Origin: Rhodanobacter sp. AS-Z3
GTDB lineage: Bacteria; Pseudomonadota; Gammaproteobacteria; Xanthomonadales; Rhodanobacteraceae
Length of the DNA stretch: 64,000 nt
Direction: 5' to 3'
NCBI RefSeq assembly: GCF_029224025.1
Contig: NZ_CP119392.1
Coordinates: 4,028,381 to 4,092,380 of the forward strand
Positions 45,301 through 56,090 of this stretch are shown here, one piece after another. Numbering within the stretch: the stretch's first letter is position 1; each line of letters starts with the position of its first letter. Below the pieces are notes generated by a model. The model had not been told where the DNA came from, did not search any database, and saw only the letters and a list, made by a program, of their open reading frames with translations. The position numbers were made by a program, and so were the translations under genes.

Positions 45301-48300
45301 GCTTCCGCATCGAGCTGGGCGAGATCGAGGCGCGGTTGGCCGAGCATCCGTCAGTCCGCGAAGTGGCGGTGCTGGCCCGTCAGGATGGCGGGACCGACAA
45401 GCGGCTGGTGGCGTATGTCGTGGCCCACACGGAGGCCCCGGCGGATCTGGCGGCGGTGTTGCGCGCGCATCTTTCCACGCGCTTGCCCGATTACATGTTG
45501 CCGGCGGCGTACGTGGCCCTGGACACCTTCCCGCTCACGCCCAACGGCAAACTGGATCGCAAGGCCCTGCCCGCACCGGACGGCGACGCGTTTGCCCACC
45601 ACGGTTTCGAAGCGCCGCGCGGCGACATCGAAATCACGCTGGCCAACCTGTGGCAGGACCTGCTCGGTATCGAGCGCGTCGGACGGCACGATCACTTCTT
45701 CGAATTGGGCGGCCATTCTCTGCTCGCCGTACGTTTGCTTAGCAGGATTTCACAGGGCCTCGAGGTCGAGTTGCCGTTGGCATCGCTGTTCGGCAACGCC
45801 ACGCTCGCTGCGCTGGCCGATGCGGTGCATCTCGTGTTGGAACCTGGTCATGCACGCAGAGCGGCACCGATCAAACCGGCGGCACGCGACGGCACGTTGT
45901 CGTTGTCGTTTGCGCAAAAACGGCTATGGTTTCTGTCGCAGCTTGAAGGCGTCAGCGTGACGTACAACATCCCGATCGCGCTACGGCTACGTGGCAAGCT
46001 CGACGACGACGCATTGCGGCGTAGCTTGGATCGCCTGTTTGATCGTCACGAAGGGTTGCGCACCATATTTCCGGTTGTAAATGACGAACCAACTGCCGTG
46101 TTGCTTCCCGCTGGCTCGGGAGTGCCATGGCACGATGTCGATCTGACCATCCATACCGATACCGACACGGCATTGCACCGGCTTATGAAGCACGAAGCCG
46201 TCTCGCCGTTCGACATCGCGCGCGATGCGTTGATCCGTGCTTGCCTTGTTCACGTGCACGAAGACGATCACGTGTTACTGCTGACTCAGCATCACATCGT
46301 CTCCGACGGCTGGTCGATGGGCATCCTGCTGAAGGAGCTGAGCACGCTTTACGCCGCCTTCATTGCAGGACACCCTGATCCACTGCCGCCACTCTCTATC
46401 CAATATCCCGACTATGCAGCGTGGCAAACACACTGGTTGACCGGCGAACGTCTTAGCGGACAGGCGGCCTTCTGGCGTCGTCAGTTGACCAATGCACCGA
46501 CACTGCTAATGTTGCCGACCGATCGACCACGACCGATACGTCAGGATTTCTCTGGCGGCAGCGTATCGCTACAGCTACCGCACCCGATGGCACAGGGCTT
46601 GCGACGCCTCGCACGTCAGCACGGTGCAACGCTCTTCATGCTAGTACTGGCGACTTGGTCAGCGGTACTCAGCCGTCTGTCCGGACAAACCGACCTGATC
46701 GTAGGCTGCCCGACAGCCAACCGCGGCCGGCGTGAGATCGAGCCGCTGATCGGCTTCTTCGTCAACGCGCTGCCTATGCGCATCGATCTCAGCGGATCGC
46801 CCGATCTGACGGAACTGCTGCAGCGCGTCCGGCAGGTAGCACTGGATGCACAGGAGAACCAGGACTTGCCGTTCGAGCAGGTAGTGGACATTGTCAATCC
46901 ACCACGCCGCCTCGATCACACGCCCTTGTTCCAGGTGCTGTTTGCTTGGCAGAGCAATGACAGAGGTGCATTAGCATTGCCGGGCCTGGCTGTCGAGATG
47001 GGCGGTCCTGTATTCGCTCATGCGAAGTACGACCTTGAGCTTTACCTCGGCGAGGACGAGCAAGGCCTTGCTGGTGCGCTTAACTATGCCACCTCGCTGT
47101 TCGACAAAGCGACGATTGAACGCTATCGCGATTATCTCATGCACATGCTCGAAGCAATGGTCATGGATACCACACAGCCTTTCGATCGAATCCGTCTTTT
47201 CGGCGACGCCGAGCGCAGGCACCTGCTGGAAACCTTCAATGAAACGAAGGCGCCGTATCCACGCAACAGCAGCGTGCATGCGCTGTTCGAGGAACAGGTC
47301 CGTCACCGTGCCGACGCCGTGGCGCTCGTTCACGGTGACATCGCACTGAGCTACGCCGAGCTGAACACACGCGCCAATCGCGTGGCCCATCAGCTTATCG
47401 CCCGCGGGGTGTGTACCGGCAGTTTCGTGGCCGTCCTGCTCGAACGCAGCATCGATCTGATCGTGGCGCAGCTGGCGATTCTCAAGACCGGCGCCGCCTA
47501 TGTGCCGATCGATCCGCAATTGCCCGAAGCGCGCCAGGCTTGGCTCATTGAGGACGCCGGTGCGCCGTGGCTGCTCGCCCCCACGCGCCATGTCGCAGTA
47601 ACTGGCGCCGCCAAGGTCTTGGGCATGGACGAGCTGCTTCTCGGCGACAGCCTTATCGACAATCCGCAGCAACAGGTCGACGCCGGTGATGTTGCCTATG
47701 TGATGTACACCTCCGGTTCCACCGGGCTGCCCAAAGGTGTGCTGGTGCCGCACCGGGCAATCAACCGCCTGGTGCGCAACAACGGCTATGCGCACTTTGG
47801 CGAGGACGACCGCGTCGCCTTCGCCGCTAATCCCGCGTTCGATGCCGCAACGCTGGAAGTGTGGGCACCCTTGCTCAATGGCGGCACCCTGGTGGTCATC
47901 GATCCGGCCACCCTGCTCTCCACCCCGGCGTTCATCGATACGCTGCGCCGCACTGCTGTGGACACTATGTGGCTGACCGTGGCGCTGTTCAATCAGCTGG
48001 CCGAGGCGCTGGCTCCGGTGCTGCCGCAGCTGAAGACCTTGATTGTCGGCGGCGACGTCCTGGATCCGGCGGTGATCGCACGGGTGCTCAAAGGCCCGCG
48101 GCCCCAACGCCTGCTCAACGGTTATGGTCCGACCGAAACGACGACCTTTGCGACCACGTATACAATTGAAGGGCATGCGCGCGAAGCGCACAGCATTCCG
48201 ATTGGCCGTCCCATTGGCAACACCCGCCTCTACCTGCTCGATGCGCATCGCCAGCCGGTCCCACTGGGGGCGGTGGGTGAGTTGTACATCGGCGGCGACG

Positions 48301-49055
48301 GTGTGGCGCTGGGCTATCTCAATCGTCCGGAACTGACCGCCGAACGTTTCCTGCCCGATCCGTTTGCGGCCCAGGCGGATGCCCGCCTGTACCGGACCGG
48401 CGATCTGGCGCGTTATTTGCCGGACGGTCACGTGGTCTTCCTAGGCCGCAACGATCATCAGGTGAAGATTCGCGGCTTCCGCATCGAGCTGGGCGAGATC
48501 GAGGCGCGGTTGGCCGAGCATCCGTCAGTCCGCGAAGTGGCGGTGCTGGCCCGTCAGGATGGCGGGACCGACAAGCGGCTGGTGGCGTATGTCGTGGCCC
48601 ACACGGAGGCCCCGGCGGATCTGGCGGCGGTGTTGCGCGCGCATCTTTCCACGCGCTTGCCCGATTACATGTTGCCGGCGGCGTACGTGGCCCTGGACAC
48701 CTTCCCGCTCACGCCCAACGGCAAACTGGATCGCAAGGCCCTGCCCGCACCGGACGGCGACGCGTTTGCCCACCACGGTTTCGAAGCGCCGCGCGGCGAC
48801 ATCGAAATCACGCTGGCCAACCTGTGGCAGGACCTGCTCGGTATCGAGCGCGTCGGACGGCACGATCACTTCTTCGAATTGGGCGGCCATTCTCTGCTCG
48901 CGATGCGTCTAGTTGGCCGCATTCGCACGGTATTCCGTGTCGAGCTGCCTGTAAGCGCGCTGTTTGAGACCTCCACGATTGCGTCACTGACCGAACGTCT
49001 AAGCCGCGCGCGTCCATCGACACGCAAACCCCTTCGTCCCATGCGTTCTTCGTGA
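42324..49055 (+). CDS. Nonribosomal peptide synthetase NRPS-C (modules 10-11)
   Basis: A 2243-residue protein starting at TTG in a 4-base overlap with NRPS-B. The first ~50 residues ([19 protein letters not shown], then [14 protein letters not shown] and [12 protein letters not shown]) have the pattern of a TubC-type N-terminal docking domain. It is followed by a dual C/E domain ([11 protein letters not shown], then HHLIGDHST), A, T (Ser~1132), C ([11 protein letters not shown]), A, T (Ser~2190). Both A domains read DALWIGGTFK (Val) and are near-identical to each other and to module 6. No C-terminal docking or release domain is recognised. It ends in a GTGA overlap with NRPS-D. Confidence 0.93.
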   Translation: MNIDALLKALEERDVSVAVDGESLVVTAAKGSVTAELQQSLREHKAHLIEHILTRGLTAIGGARKGAVVPPNRIAPGCERITPNMLPLIELSQADIDRIAEHAQGGVHNIQDIYALAPLQEGILFHHMIASDSDGDPYLSIASMAFANRTLLDDYLGAVQFVVNRHDIMRTGFVWKGVTTPVQFVLRTARCHVTELSLSAGDDDGDVLAQLMARFDPRRHGIDLGQPPLLSFAVAYDATNDRWVMLQRLHHLIGDHSTLDIMHAEARAFLTDGGHLLGAPQPFRNLVAHARHGISPSEHEAFFSGTLGDIDGPTLPFGLDDAHRHGHHVSEATVMLPDNLNLRMRAQARRLGVSVASMCHLAWGQVVARTSERNDVVFGTVLFGRMQAGFGADTAMGLYINTLPLRLSLGDTDVATSVRQAHDALANLMVHEHASLSMAQRCSGVAFPAPLFSSVINYRHSATARPADAADVIADTGIQWLGSEERTNYPLILSVEDLGDALGLTAQIVAPFSSERICSYMRQALFSLVDALDHAPTTPVCELEILPPEERELLLETFNQPSASTIDLPSPSVHGLVLNTWNRTEASFPATVCVHRLFEQRVASHPDAIAVHDGKQTVSYMELNRFANRVAHELKACGVDGGLVGVLMDRSIGLIVAQLAILKVGAGYVPIDPQLPETRQAWILDDATIDLVLLDGDRKMPAGARARALRIAELATSASVENLTDEYDAGDVAYVMYTSGSTGLPKGVLVPHRAINRLVRNNGYAHFGEDDRVAFAANPAFDAATLEVWAPLLNGGTLVVIDPATLLSTPAFIDTLRRTAVDTMWLTVALFNQLAEALAPVLPQLKTLIVGGDVLDPAVIARVLKGPRPQRLLNGYGPTETTTFATTYTIEGHAREAHSIPIGRPIGNTRLYLLDAHRQPVPLGAVGELYIGGDGVALGYLNRPELTAERFLPDPFAAQADARLYRTGDLARYLPDGHVVFLGRNDHQVKIRGFRIELGEIEARLAEHPSVREVAVLARQDGGTDKRLVAYVVAHTEAPADLAAVLRAHLSTRLPDYMLPAAYVALDTFPLTPNGKLDRKALPAPDGDAFAHHGFEAPRGDIEITLANLWQDLLGIERVGRHDHFFELGGHSLLAVRLLSRISQGLEVELPLASLFGNATLAALADAVHLVLEPGHARRAAPIKPAARDGTLSLSFAQKRLWFLSQLEGVSVTYNIPIALRLRGKLDDDALRRSLDRLFDRHEGLRTIFPVVNDEPTAVLLPAGSGVPWHDVDLTIHTDTDTALHRLMKHEAVSPFDIARDALIRACLVHVHEDDHVLLLTQHHIVSDGWSMGILLKELSTLYAAFIAGHPDPLPPLSIQYPDYAAWQTHWLTGERLSGQAAFWRRQLTNAPTLLMLPTDRPRPIRQDFSGGSVSLQLPHPMAQGLRRLARQHGATLFMLVLATWSAVLSRLSGQTDLIVGCPTANRGRREIEPLIGFFVNALPMRIDLSGSPDLTELLQRVRQVALDAQENQDLPFEQVVDIVNPPRRLDHTPLFQVLFAWQSNDRGALALPGLAVEMGGPVFAHAKYDLELYLGEDEQGLAGALNYATSLFDKATIERYRDYLMHMLEAMVMDTTQPFDRIRLFGDAERRHLLETFNETKAPYPRNSSVHALFEEQVRHRADAVALVHGDIALSYAELNTRANRVAHQLIARGVCTGSFVAVLLERSIDLIVAQLAILKTGAAYVPIDPQLPEARQAWLIEDAGAPWLLAPTRHVAVTGAAKVLGMDELLLGDSLIDNPQQQVDAGDVAYVMYTSGSTGLPKGVLVPHRAINRLVRNNGYAHFGEDDRVAFAANPAFDAATLEVWAPLLNGGTLVVIDPATLLSTPAFIDTLRRTAVDTMWLTVALFNQLAEALAPVLPQLKTLIVGGDVLDPAVIARVLKGPRPQRLLNGYGPTETTTFATTYTIEGHAREAHSIPIGRPIGNTRLYLLDAHRQPVPLGAVGELYIGGDGVALGYLNRPELTAERFLPDPFAAQADARLYRTGDLARYLPDGHVVFLGRNDHQVKIRGFRIELGEIEARLAEHPSVREVAVLARQDGGTDKRLVAYVVAHTEAPADLAAVLRAHLSTRLPDYMLPAAYVALDTFPLTPNGKLDRKALPAPDGDAFAHHGFEAPRGDIEITLANLWQDLLGIERVGRHDHFFELGGHSLLAMRLVGRIRTVFRVELPVSALFETSTIASLTERLSRARPSTRKPLRPMRSS
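42500..45840 (+). other. Module 10: dual C/E, A (DALWIGGTFK, Val), T
   Basis: The early His motif is stretched ([11 protein letters not shown], two residues longer than HHLLAQEGD). It implies D-configuration at residue 9. The A domain is its own sequence up to 44508, then switches to the Val repeat through the carrier serine. Confidence 0.75.
44508..45730 (+). repeat. Val repeat, copy 2 (module 10)
   Basis: 1223 bp matching 31276-32498. It begins at the A3 core ([16 protein letters not shown]) and ends right after GGHSLLAV. Confidence 0.9.
45870..49000 (+). other. Module 11: C, A (DALWIGGTFK, Val), T
   Basis: C domain with [11 protein letters not shown]. The whole A domain and the first part of T (47208-48901) repeat 30802-32495 of module 6. 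After the carrier serine, the sequence becomes [17 protein letters not shown]. Confidence 0.8.
47208..48901 (+). repeat. Val repeat, copy 3 (module 11)
   Basis: 1694 bp matching 30802-32495. It begins in the C-A linker and ends after GGHSLLA. Confidence 0.9.
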
Positions 49056-52000
49056 GGCCCTGCATGATCCCTTTATCGTTTGCCCAAAAGGGCCTCTGGT
49101 TCGTCAACAAGCTTGAAGGCCCAAGCGCTACATTCAATATTCCCTTCGCACTGAATCTCAACGGCCCGCTACGTGCGGAAGCACTGAAGGATGCTTTGAT
49201 CGACCTGATCAGTCGCCACGAGGTGCTACGCACAGTTATTGAAGAGTTTCACGGTACCTCCGGACAGCATGTGCTTGATGTCTCGCAAGCGGGATTCTCA
49301 TTTGACGTATTCGACGTCGATGACGCGTCACTAGAGCAAAGGCTGACCGAGGCAGCAGCGTATCGATTCGATCTCACACGCGAGATTCCTCTGCGCGCCA
49401 CTTTGTATCGTCACGACAGCCATCGTTATACGCTCTTGCTGCTCACCCATCACATTGCCAGCGACGGTTGGTCATCGGCGCCACTGATGCGCGACCTCGC
49501 CTCAGCTTACAGCGCCCGCTGCAAAGACGAAGCACCCAGATGGGACCCGCTGCCGGTGCAGTATGCGGACTACGCTCTTTGGCAGCAGGAATGGATGGCC
49601 GAGGAGGGTGATCCAGACAGCGAAATTGCAAGGCAAATCGACTACTGGAAAAGTGCGCTCGCCGATCTCCCTGACGTTCTCGAGCTGCCCACGGATCGGC
49701 CCCGGCCGGCTTCGCCGACCCACCGCGGCAGTAGCACCAGCTTCATGCTTGACGCAAGCACGCATGAGCGCTTGACCGCGCTTGCACGACAGCACGGATG
49801 CACGCTATTCATGGTGCTGCATACTGCGGTCGCGGCGCTTATGACGCGGCTTGGCGCAGGATGTGACATCCCGCTTGGCAGTGCCTTCGCCGGGCGGGGC
49901 GAGGAAGCGCTCGATGACCTCATTGGCTGTTTTGTCAACGTGCTTGTGCTGCGCACCGATACATCCGGCGATCCGAGCTTCCGTACGCTGCTTATGCGGG
50001 TCCGCGATGCGGACCTGGCCGCCTATGCCAACAAGGATGTGCCGTTCGAGCGACTGGTAGAACTGCTCAATCCTTTCCGTTCCGCCGCCTATCACCCGCT
50101 GTTTCAGATAAAGCTGATGCTCGGCATCGGCGGTGATAGCGCCTTGCGCCTTGACGATGTCGACGTACATCCGCGTGCGATCGGTGGAGATAGCTCTCGT
50201 TGCGATCTCGGCTTCAATTTTAACGAACGCCGGACGCCAGATGGTGCGCCGAACGGCATCGATTGCCTGCTGGAATTTACCTTCGACCTGTTCGAAACGT
50301 CAACTGTAGCAACGATAGGAGAACGCCTTTTCCGTCTGCTCGAAACGGTGGCCATCAATCCAGAGAAGGCAATTGGATCGATAGATCTTGCCGGCAGCGA
50401 TGAACATCGGCGCATCATGAAGGAATGGAACGCCACCGCGTGCGAGATCGCTGTGGCGCCGATGGGCGAACTTTTTACGCGTCGCGTCCGTGAACGACCG
50501 GACGCTGTCGCCATCACCTTTGAAGACACCGAGCTGACTTACGCCGCGCTGGACGCACAGGCGAATCGCCTTGCCAATCACCTCCGCAATCTGGGCGTGG
50601 GTCCTGATGTCTGCGTGGCGATCTGTCTGCCGCGCTCGCCGTCCCTGGTCGTCGCGATCCTGGCGGTGATCAAAGCTGGCGGCGCGTATGTTCCGCTGGA
50701 TCCGGAATACCCCGCCGACCGTCTGGCTTTCATTCTGGAAGACACCATGGCGCCGGTACTGGTCACCGGGCAAGCGCTGGTGGAAACCTTGCCATCGCAC
50801 TGGGGATGCCTGGTGCTGTTGGACAGCGACGCCGACGACATCGCGGCGTTTGCGGATACCGCTCCGGAAACGGGCGTATGCACGGACAATCTCGCCTACG
50901 TCATCCATACCTCCGGCTCGACCGGACAGCCTAAGGGCGTCGCGGTTACGCATCGCGGTGTCGGCAATCTTGCGCGCACACAGATCGAGACGTTTGCGGT
51001 CGGTACATCGTCGCGCGTTTTGCAATTCGCGTCGGCGAGTTTCGATGCTGCCTTCTGGGAACTGTGCATGGGCATTCTCACTGGCGCGCGTCTGGTCCTC
51101 GCGTCATCAGAGTCGATGCTTCCCGGCGATGCGCTTGCCGACCTGATCGCCAGACATGGCGTCACGCATGCCACGCTACCGCCTTCAGCACTGGCACTTA
51201 TGCCGAGGGACGGCTTGCCCGAAGGCTTCGTGCTAGTAATGGCCGGCGAAGCCTGCCCACCGGCATTGATCGACCGGTGGATGCCGCGCGTTACGATATT
51301 CAACGCCTATGGCCCGACCGAGACGACTGTCTGCGCGACGATCGCACCCAGTTGCGTCGGCGGTGGACGCACCCCTATCGGCGGCCCGATCCGCAACTTC
51401 CGCACTTACGTTCTGGACGAACGGCTGCGTCCGGTTCCGGTCGGTGTGCCTGGCGAGCTGTATCTCGCCGGGCCCGGTCTCGCGCGTGGCTATGTGAATC
51501 GCCCAGGACCCACTGCCGAACGATTTGTCGCAGACCCGTTTGGCGAGCCGGGAACGCGCATGTATCGCAGCGGCGACCGCGCGCGCTGGCTCGCCAATGG
51601 GCAACTCGATTTTCTCGGACGTGTCGACCAGCAGGTCAAGTTGCGCGGGTTCCGCATCGAACTCGGCGAGATCGAAGCTGCGTTGATGGCGCATCAAGGC
51701 GTGCTGCACGCCGTAGCGGTGGTACGCGAAGACATTCCCGGTCACCGGCAAATCGTCGCCTATGTCGTGCCCGCCTTGGGGCAAAGCGTCGACATCTCAG
51801 CGGTCCGGGCCTCACTGGCGGGTCAGCTTCCCGAATACATGGTGCCGGCCGCCATCGTTGCTCTCGACGTGTTGCCGTTGTCACTCACCGGCAAACTCGA
51901 TCGCAAGGCTCTGCCTGCGCCACGTTTTGAACGCGGCGATCGTCGGAAAGCGGGCAACGCTATCGAGCAGGAATTGGCGACACTATTTGCGGAGGTGCTG

Positions 52001-55000
52001 GCGTTGCCGGAGATTGGCATTGACGACAACTTCTTCGACTTCGGTGGCGACTCGATTCTTGCGCTACAGCTAAAGGCACGAGCTCAAACTATCGGTCTGG
52101 CGTTCGAATTGTCCACGTTGTTCGACCACCAGACGGTCGCAGCGCTAGCCAGCGTGGTCGTTGTCGTGTCCGGCGATACCGCGCCTGCACCGGCGGAACA
52201 GGCGGATGAGGACATGCCCGCCAACATGCCTGCGGGCGTCATTGACGCTTACCCAATCAGTCAGTTGCAGCTCGGTATGTTTTTCCATAGCGACTTTGAG
52301 GAGGCGACCACGCTCTATCACGCCGCCATGGGCTTTGTGGTGGAAACGCCTTACGACGCAAACGCCCTTCGGCGCAGCCTGGACGATCTGACCGCGCGTC
52401 ATGAGCTGCTGCGTACCGCATTCGATCTGGAGTCATACAGCGAGCCGCTGCAACTGATTTATCGCAAGACCACCATCCCGCTGAGTGTGGACGATTTGCT
52501 GGGCCGCGCACGCGCCGAACAGGATGCTGCGCTTGCCGCGTGGTTTCACGCCGATGAGCGCCACGGTTTCGACAAACGCAAGGCGCCACTGTTTCGCGTG
52601 CATATACATCTGCTTGACGATGCACGCTTCCACCTCGCCATCAGTTGTCACCACGCCATCATGGATGGCTGGAGCGATGGCTGTCTGGTGACCGAACTTA
52701 TGCAGCGCTATCACGCCCACGTCGATGGACGTTCCATCCCGGCCGAACCGCTGGCTGTCGCGTATCGGGAATACATTCGCCTCGAACGTGCCGCAATGAA
52801 TTCCGAAGAGAGCCGCATGTTCTGGACCGACACGTTGCGCGGGCTGGACGCGCGGGCACCGCTGCATGGCACGCCCGCACAACCGTCAGCGGGGCACGCG
52901 ATGTCGCACATCGCTATCGATCCTGCGTCGGGCGCGGCGGTGGTTGCACTGGCGAAGCGGCTGGGTGCGCCATTGAAGTCCATATTGCTCGCCGCGCACA
53001 TGGCCGCACTGGGTGTTCTGTGCGGTACCCGGGATGTCGCTACGGCGCTCGTGACGAATGGCCGTCCTGAAGTGGCCGATGGCGAGAAGATGATCGGCTT
53101 GTTCCTGAATTCCGTGCCCTTCCGGCTGACGCTTGGCGAGTGCGACTGGACCAGGCTGATTCGTCGCACGATGGAACTTGAGCGCGACTTGTTGCCGCAC
53201 CGTCGCTTCCCATTGCCGTTGATTCTCAAGCAGACGGGGTTGCGCGACTTCCTGCACGTGGTGTTCAACTACACGCATTTCCACGCTTACGACGAACTCG
53301 GCGACTTGAGTGACCGCGTGGCCGCGCAGGGCGGCGGCGGCAGCAACAGTTTTGGACTGCAAGTGAATTTCCGCCCAGATGGACATGGCATCGCTGGCTG
53401 GATAACTGGTCGCGGCATGCTTTACGACCACCCCACGCTGGACCGCTATGCCGATGTCTACGCACGCCTGTTGCGCGCGATGGTCGCGGATGCCGATCAG
53501 CCGCCACCACGCCTGAATCTGCTCGATGCGCGCGACAACGATATTTTGCGCGCATGGAACTCCGCGCCTCGCGCTCCCGAAGCGCCGCCGCTGGAATGGT
53601 TCGACCGGCAACACGCCCTGCATCCGCAAGCGCCGGCTGTCCGCGACGCGGAGGTCGAGCTGGATTACGCCACGCTCGACGCTCGCGCCAATCGTCTCGC
53701 CCGGCGTCTGATCGCCGCTGGCGTCGGCCCGGAACAACGTGTCGCCATTGCATTGCCGCGATCCGCTGCGACGATCGTGGCAGCGCTTGCGGTGATGAAG
53801 GCAGGCGCAGCATTCGTGCCGCTCGATCTTGCCTATCCCAGCGAACGGCTTGCCTTCATCCTGCATGACGCAAAGCCGGTACGGGTTATCTCCACGCGCG
53901 CGCTTGCCGACAAATTGCCCGTGCCGATTCCGCTGGTGGATGTGGCAGATTGCGATGACAACATCGTTCAAGTCGCAAGCAACGTCGTCCCGCAGCCGCC
54001 GCTGCGGGACGGACATCCCGCCTACGTGATCTATACCTCCGGCTCGACCGGCAAGCCCAAAGGCGTTGTGGTGTCGCACTCCGGCATCGCCAGCCTGGCG
54101 CAAACCATGGCCGATCGCTTCGGGATCGAAAAGCAATCGCGCGTCGTGCAACTGGCATCCAGCAGCTTCGACGCGTCGGTCATGGAAATGCTGATGGCAT
54201 TGGCCTCAGGCGCGTGCCTGGTCGTGCCGCCGCCCGGTCCGCTGCTTGGCGAGGAACTGGCTCACTTCCTCGCGGAACGCGGTATTACGCATATGCTCAT
54301 CTCGCCCTCTGCCTTGCAGACGGTCGACCCGGCGGCCCCCGGCTTGCCCACGACACTTGTCGTCGGCGGCGAAGCCTGCTCGCCGGAAACAGTGGCGCGG
54401 TATGCATCGGGGCGACGCATGTTCAACGCATACGGCCCCACCGAAATCACGATCTGCGCCAGCATCAGCGACCCGCTCGTCGCACCGAGCGCGCCGATCG
54501 GGCGTCCGGTGATCCATACCCGCCTACATGTACTCGACGACACGCTGCAGCCGGTCCCACCAGAAGCCGTGGGAGAACTCTATGTTGAAGGCGCGGGACT
54601 GGCACGCGGCTATCTCGGCCGTGCCGCGCTGACTGCTGAGTGCTTCATCGCCAATCCATTCGGCGCACCCGGCGAACGCATGTACCGCACTGGCGATCGG
54701 GTGCGATGGAATGCACACGGGCAACTGGAGTTTGTGGGCCGCGTCGACCAGCAGGTGAAGATTCGCGGATTCCGCATCGAGCCGGGCGAAATCGAAAGCG
54801 CGCTGATGAATCTTGGCCAGCTTCGCGCCGCGGCGGTCATCGTGCAGGAGACCGTAACGGGGCGACACCTGGTCGCCTACGTCGTGCCCGCCGCAAACGA
54901 TCTGGATACTGCAGCACTTCGCCACGAGCTGGGAGGCATACTTCCTGAATACATGATTCCCGCCGTCATCATCGCGATGGAAGGACTGCCACTGACCGCC

Positions 55001-56005
55001 AACGGCAAGATGGACACGCGCGCACTGCCCGTTCCGCGCTTTGAGACTGCAGTGACCCAGGCGCCGCGTACGCCGGCGGAGGAGATGCTGGCGGCACTCT
55101 TTACCGAAGTACTGGATATCGAAGCTATCGACATCGATGACAGTTTCTTCGAGCGCGGTGGCGATTCGCTGCTGGCCATCCGCCTGATCGCGCGAGTGAA
55201 TGCCACATTCGGCAAGCGATTAGCCATTGGTGCGCTCTACGCGCAGCCCAACGTTGCCGCCCTGGCCCATCTATTGAATCAGGGAGATATGAGCGAGCAG
55301 ACGCCGCCTGCCGTGCTGCCGCTGCGCGTAAAGGGTGCAACTGCGCCGCTGTTCTGTTTGCCGCCCGCCGGTAACGTTAGCTGGTGCTATGCGGGGCTCG
55401 TTGCGCACGTGCGCAGCGACTGCCCCGTCTATGGGCTGGAAACGCCCGTCGGCGCCTATGCCGAGACCATCGACGATATCGCTGCCATCCATCTGGCGCG
55501 AATCCGCGAACTGCAGCCGCATGGGCCCTACCGGCTCACCGGTTGGTCCATTGGCGGCTTGCTTGCTCATGCTGTGGCGACCCGGTTGCAGGCAGCTGGT
55601 GAACAGGTGTCGTTGCTTGTGCTGCTCGACGCGTATCCATTCGAGGCCCTGTGCGAACTAACTGCTGCCGTAGAAGGACAGAGCGGCGCGGCCACGTCCG
55701 TCGCTGTTTCCCGACTGACGCAGCACGTAGGCACCGACGCGGTCGTTGTGCAGATGCTCGGCACACTGGAACACAGCGCCGCATTGGCCGCCACTTTCCG
55801 CCCTGCGACGTTTGATGGCGACATGGTGTTCATTCGCGCCGCCGACCCGCTGCGCAACACGCCGCTACCGACTGTCGACCTGTGGAAGAAACATATCTCC
55901 GGATCGCTGAAGCTGCACGACGTGCGTGCCGACCATTTCAGCTTGCTCGATCCGCCGCACCGCGCAGCCATTGGCGAATTGCTCGACCGCTATCTGGGCC
56001 AATGA
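49052..56005 (+). CDS. Nonribosomal peptide synthetase NRPS-D (modules 12-13 and thioesterase)
   Basis: A 2317-residue terminating synthetase: C ([11 protein letters not shown]), A, T (GGDS, Ser~1000), C of an unusual type ([25 protein letters not shown]), A, T (GGDS, Ser~2039), and thioesterase with GWSIGG (Ser~2166), an Asp in LLDAYPF and His in RADHFSLLD (~2295). The GTG at 49052 forms a GTGA overlap; the ATG at 49064 is an alternative start. The A codes are DAWTVAAVCK (Phe) and DAMLVGAICK (unresolved, hydrophobic). Both carrier domains are GGDS, unlike all earlier GGHS ones. The thioesterase should release the 13-mer by hydrolysis or macrocyclization; Thr side chains or a beta-hydroxy residue could act as the nucleophile. 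Confidence 0.95.
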   Translation: MRPCMIPLSFAQKGLWFVNKLEGPSATFNIPFALNLNGPLRAEALKDALIDLISRHEVLRTVIEEFHGTSGQHVLDVSQAGFSFDVFDVDDASLEQRLTEAAAYRFDLTREIPLRATLYRHDSHRYTLLLLTHHIASDGWSSAPLMRDLASAYSARCKDEAPRWDPLPVQYADYALWQQEWMAEEGDPDSEIARQIDYWKSALADLPDVLELPTDRPRPASPTHRGSSTSFMLDASTHERLTALARQHGCTLFMVLHTAVAALMTRLGAGCDIPLGSAFAGRGEEALDDLIGCFVNVLVLRTDTSGDPSFRTLLMRVRDADLAAYANKDVPFERLVELLNPFRSAAYHPLFQIKLMLGIGGDSALRLDDVDVHPRAIGGDSSRCDLGFNFNERRTPDGAPNGIDCLLEFTFDLFETSTVATIGERLFRLLETVAINPEKAIGSIDLAGSDEHRRIMKEWNATACEIAVAPMGELFTRRVRERPDAVAITFEDTELTYAALDAQANRLANHLRNLGVGPDVCVAICLPRSPSLVVAILAVIKAGGAYVPLDPEYPADRLAFILEDTMAPVLVTGQALVETLPSHWGCLVLLDSDADDIAAFADTAPETGVCTDNLAYVIHTSGSTGQPKGVAVTHRGVGNLARTQIETFAVGTSSRVLQFASASFDAAFWELCMGILTGARLVLASSESMLPGDALADLIARHGVTHATLPPSALALMPRDGLPEGFVLVMAGEACPPALIDRWMPRVTIFNAYGPTETTVCATIAPSCVGGGRTPIGGPIRNFRTYVLDERLRPVPVGVPGELYLAGPGLARGYVNRPGPTAERFVADPFGEPGTRMYRSGDRARWLANGQLDFLGRVDQQVKLRGFRIELGEIEAALMAHQGVLHAVAVVREDIPGHRQIVAYVVPALGQSVDISAVRASLAGQLPEYMVPAAIVALDVLPLSLTGKLDRKALPAPRFERGDRRKAGNAIEQELATLFAEVLALPEIGIDDNFFDFGGDSILALQLKARAQTIGLAFELSTLFDHQTVAALASVVVVVSGDTAPAPAEQADEDMPANMPAGVIDAYPISQLQLGMFFHSDFEEATTLYHAAMGFVVETPYDANALRRSLDDLTARHELLRTAFDLESYSEPLQLIYRKTTIPLSVDDLLGRARAEQDAALAAWFHADERHGFDKRKAPLFRVHIHLLDDARFHLAISCHHAIMDGWSDGCLVTELMQRYHAHVDGRSIPAEPLAVAYREYIRLERAAMNSEESRMFWTDTLRGLDARAPLHGTPAQPSAGHAMSHIAIDPASGAAVVALAKRLGAPLKSILLAAHMAALGVLCGTRDVATALVTNGRPEVADGEKMIGLFLNSVPFRLTLGECDWTRLIRRTMELERDLLPHRRFPLPLILKQTGLRDFLHVVFNYTHFHAYDELGDLSDRVAAQGGGGSNSFGLQVNFRPDGHGIAGWITGRGMLYDHPTLDRYADVYARLLRAMVADADQPPPRLNLLDARDNDILRAWNSAPRAPEAPPLEWFDRQHALHPQAPAVRDAEVELDYATLDARANRLARRLIAAGVGPEQRVAIALPRSAATIVAALAVMKAGAAFVPLDLAYPSERLAFILHDAKPVRVISTRALADKLPVPIPLVDVADCDDNIVQVASNVVPQPPLRDGHPAYVIYTSGSTGKPKGVVVSHSGIASLAQTMADRFGIEKQSRVVQLASSSFDASVMEMLMALASGACLVVPPPGPLLGEELAHFLAERGITHMLISPSALQTVDPAAPGLPTTLVVGGEACSPETVARYASGRRMFNAYGPTEITICASISDPLVAPSAPIGRPVIHTRLHVLDDTLQPVPPEAVGELYVEGAGLARGYLGRAALTAECFIANPFGAPGERMYRTGDRVRWNAHGQLEFVGRVDQQVKIRGFRIEPGEIESALMNLGQLRAAAVIVQETVTGRHLVAYVVPAANDLDTAALRHELGGILPEYMIPAVIIAMEGLPLTANGKMDTRALPVPRFETAVTQAPRTPAEEMLAALFTEVLDIEAIDIDDSFFERGGDSLLAIRLIARVNATFGKRLAIGALYAQPNVAALAHLLNQGDMSEQTPPAVLPLRVKGATAPLFCLPPAGNVSWCYAGLVAHVRSDCPVYGLETPVGAYAETIDDIAAIHLARIRELQPHGPYRLTGWSIGGLLAHAVATRLQAAGEQVSLLVLLDAYPFEALCELTAAVEGQSGAATSVAVSRLTQHVGTDAVVVQMLGTLEHSAALAATFRPATFDGDMVFIRAADPLRNTPLPTVDLWKKHISGSLKLHDVRADHFSLLDPPHRAAIGELLDRYLGQ
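49064..52170 (+). other. Module 12: C, A (DAWTVAAVCK, Phe), T
   Basis: The pocket differs from the GrsA Phe code by one conservative change (I299V). A Phe or beta-hydroxy-Phe-type residue is expected. The carrier [14 protein letters not shown] is of the GGDS class. It is a natural target for the CmlA-like hydroxylase encoded next to the operon end. Confidence 0.75.
52230..55270 (+). other. Module 13: atypical C, A (DAMLVGAICK, unresolved), T
   Basis: The condensation domain differs from all others in the cluster: it starts [19 protein letters not shown], has CHHAIMDGW as the catalytic motif and lacks the LSFAQQRLWFL start. The A code ends AICK like aromatic-binding domains, but Met239 and Leu278 are unusual. 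Confidence 0.6.
55310..55990 (+). other. Type I thioesterase domain
   Basis: An alpha/beta hydrolase fold at the C-terminus of [28 protein letters not shown], the nucleophile in GWSIGG and a late catalytic His in DHFSLLD. It is single, not a tandem TE-TE pair as in many Pseudomonas lipopeptide synthetases. Confidence 0.9.
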
Positions 56006-56090
56006 GCATGCTGCATACGGTTTATCCGCACCGACTTTCGTTTACACCGTCCGGTGACATGCCCACACCGAACGGTCTCATGGAGAACGC

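Noticed and set aside
27524-48901. CRISPR array or satellite repeat
   Set aside because: The repeats are kilobase-scale, in frame and coding. No short regularly spaced repeats with unique spacers were seen anywhere in the window.
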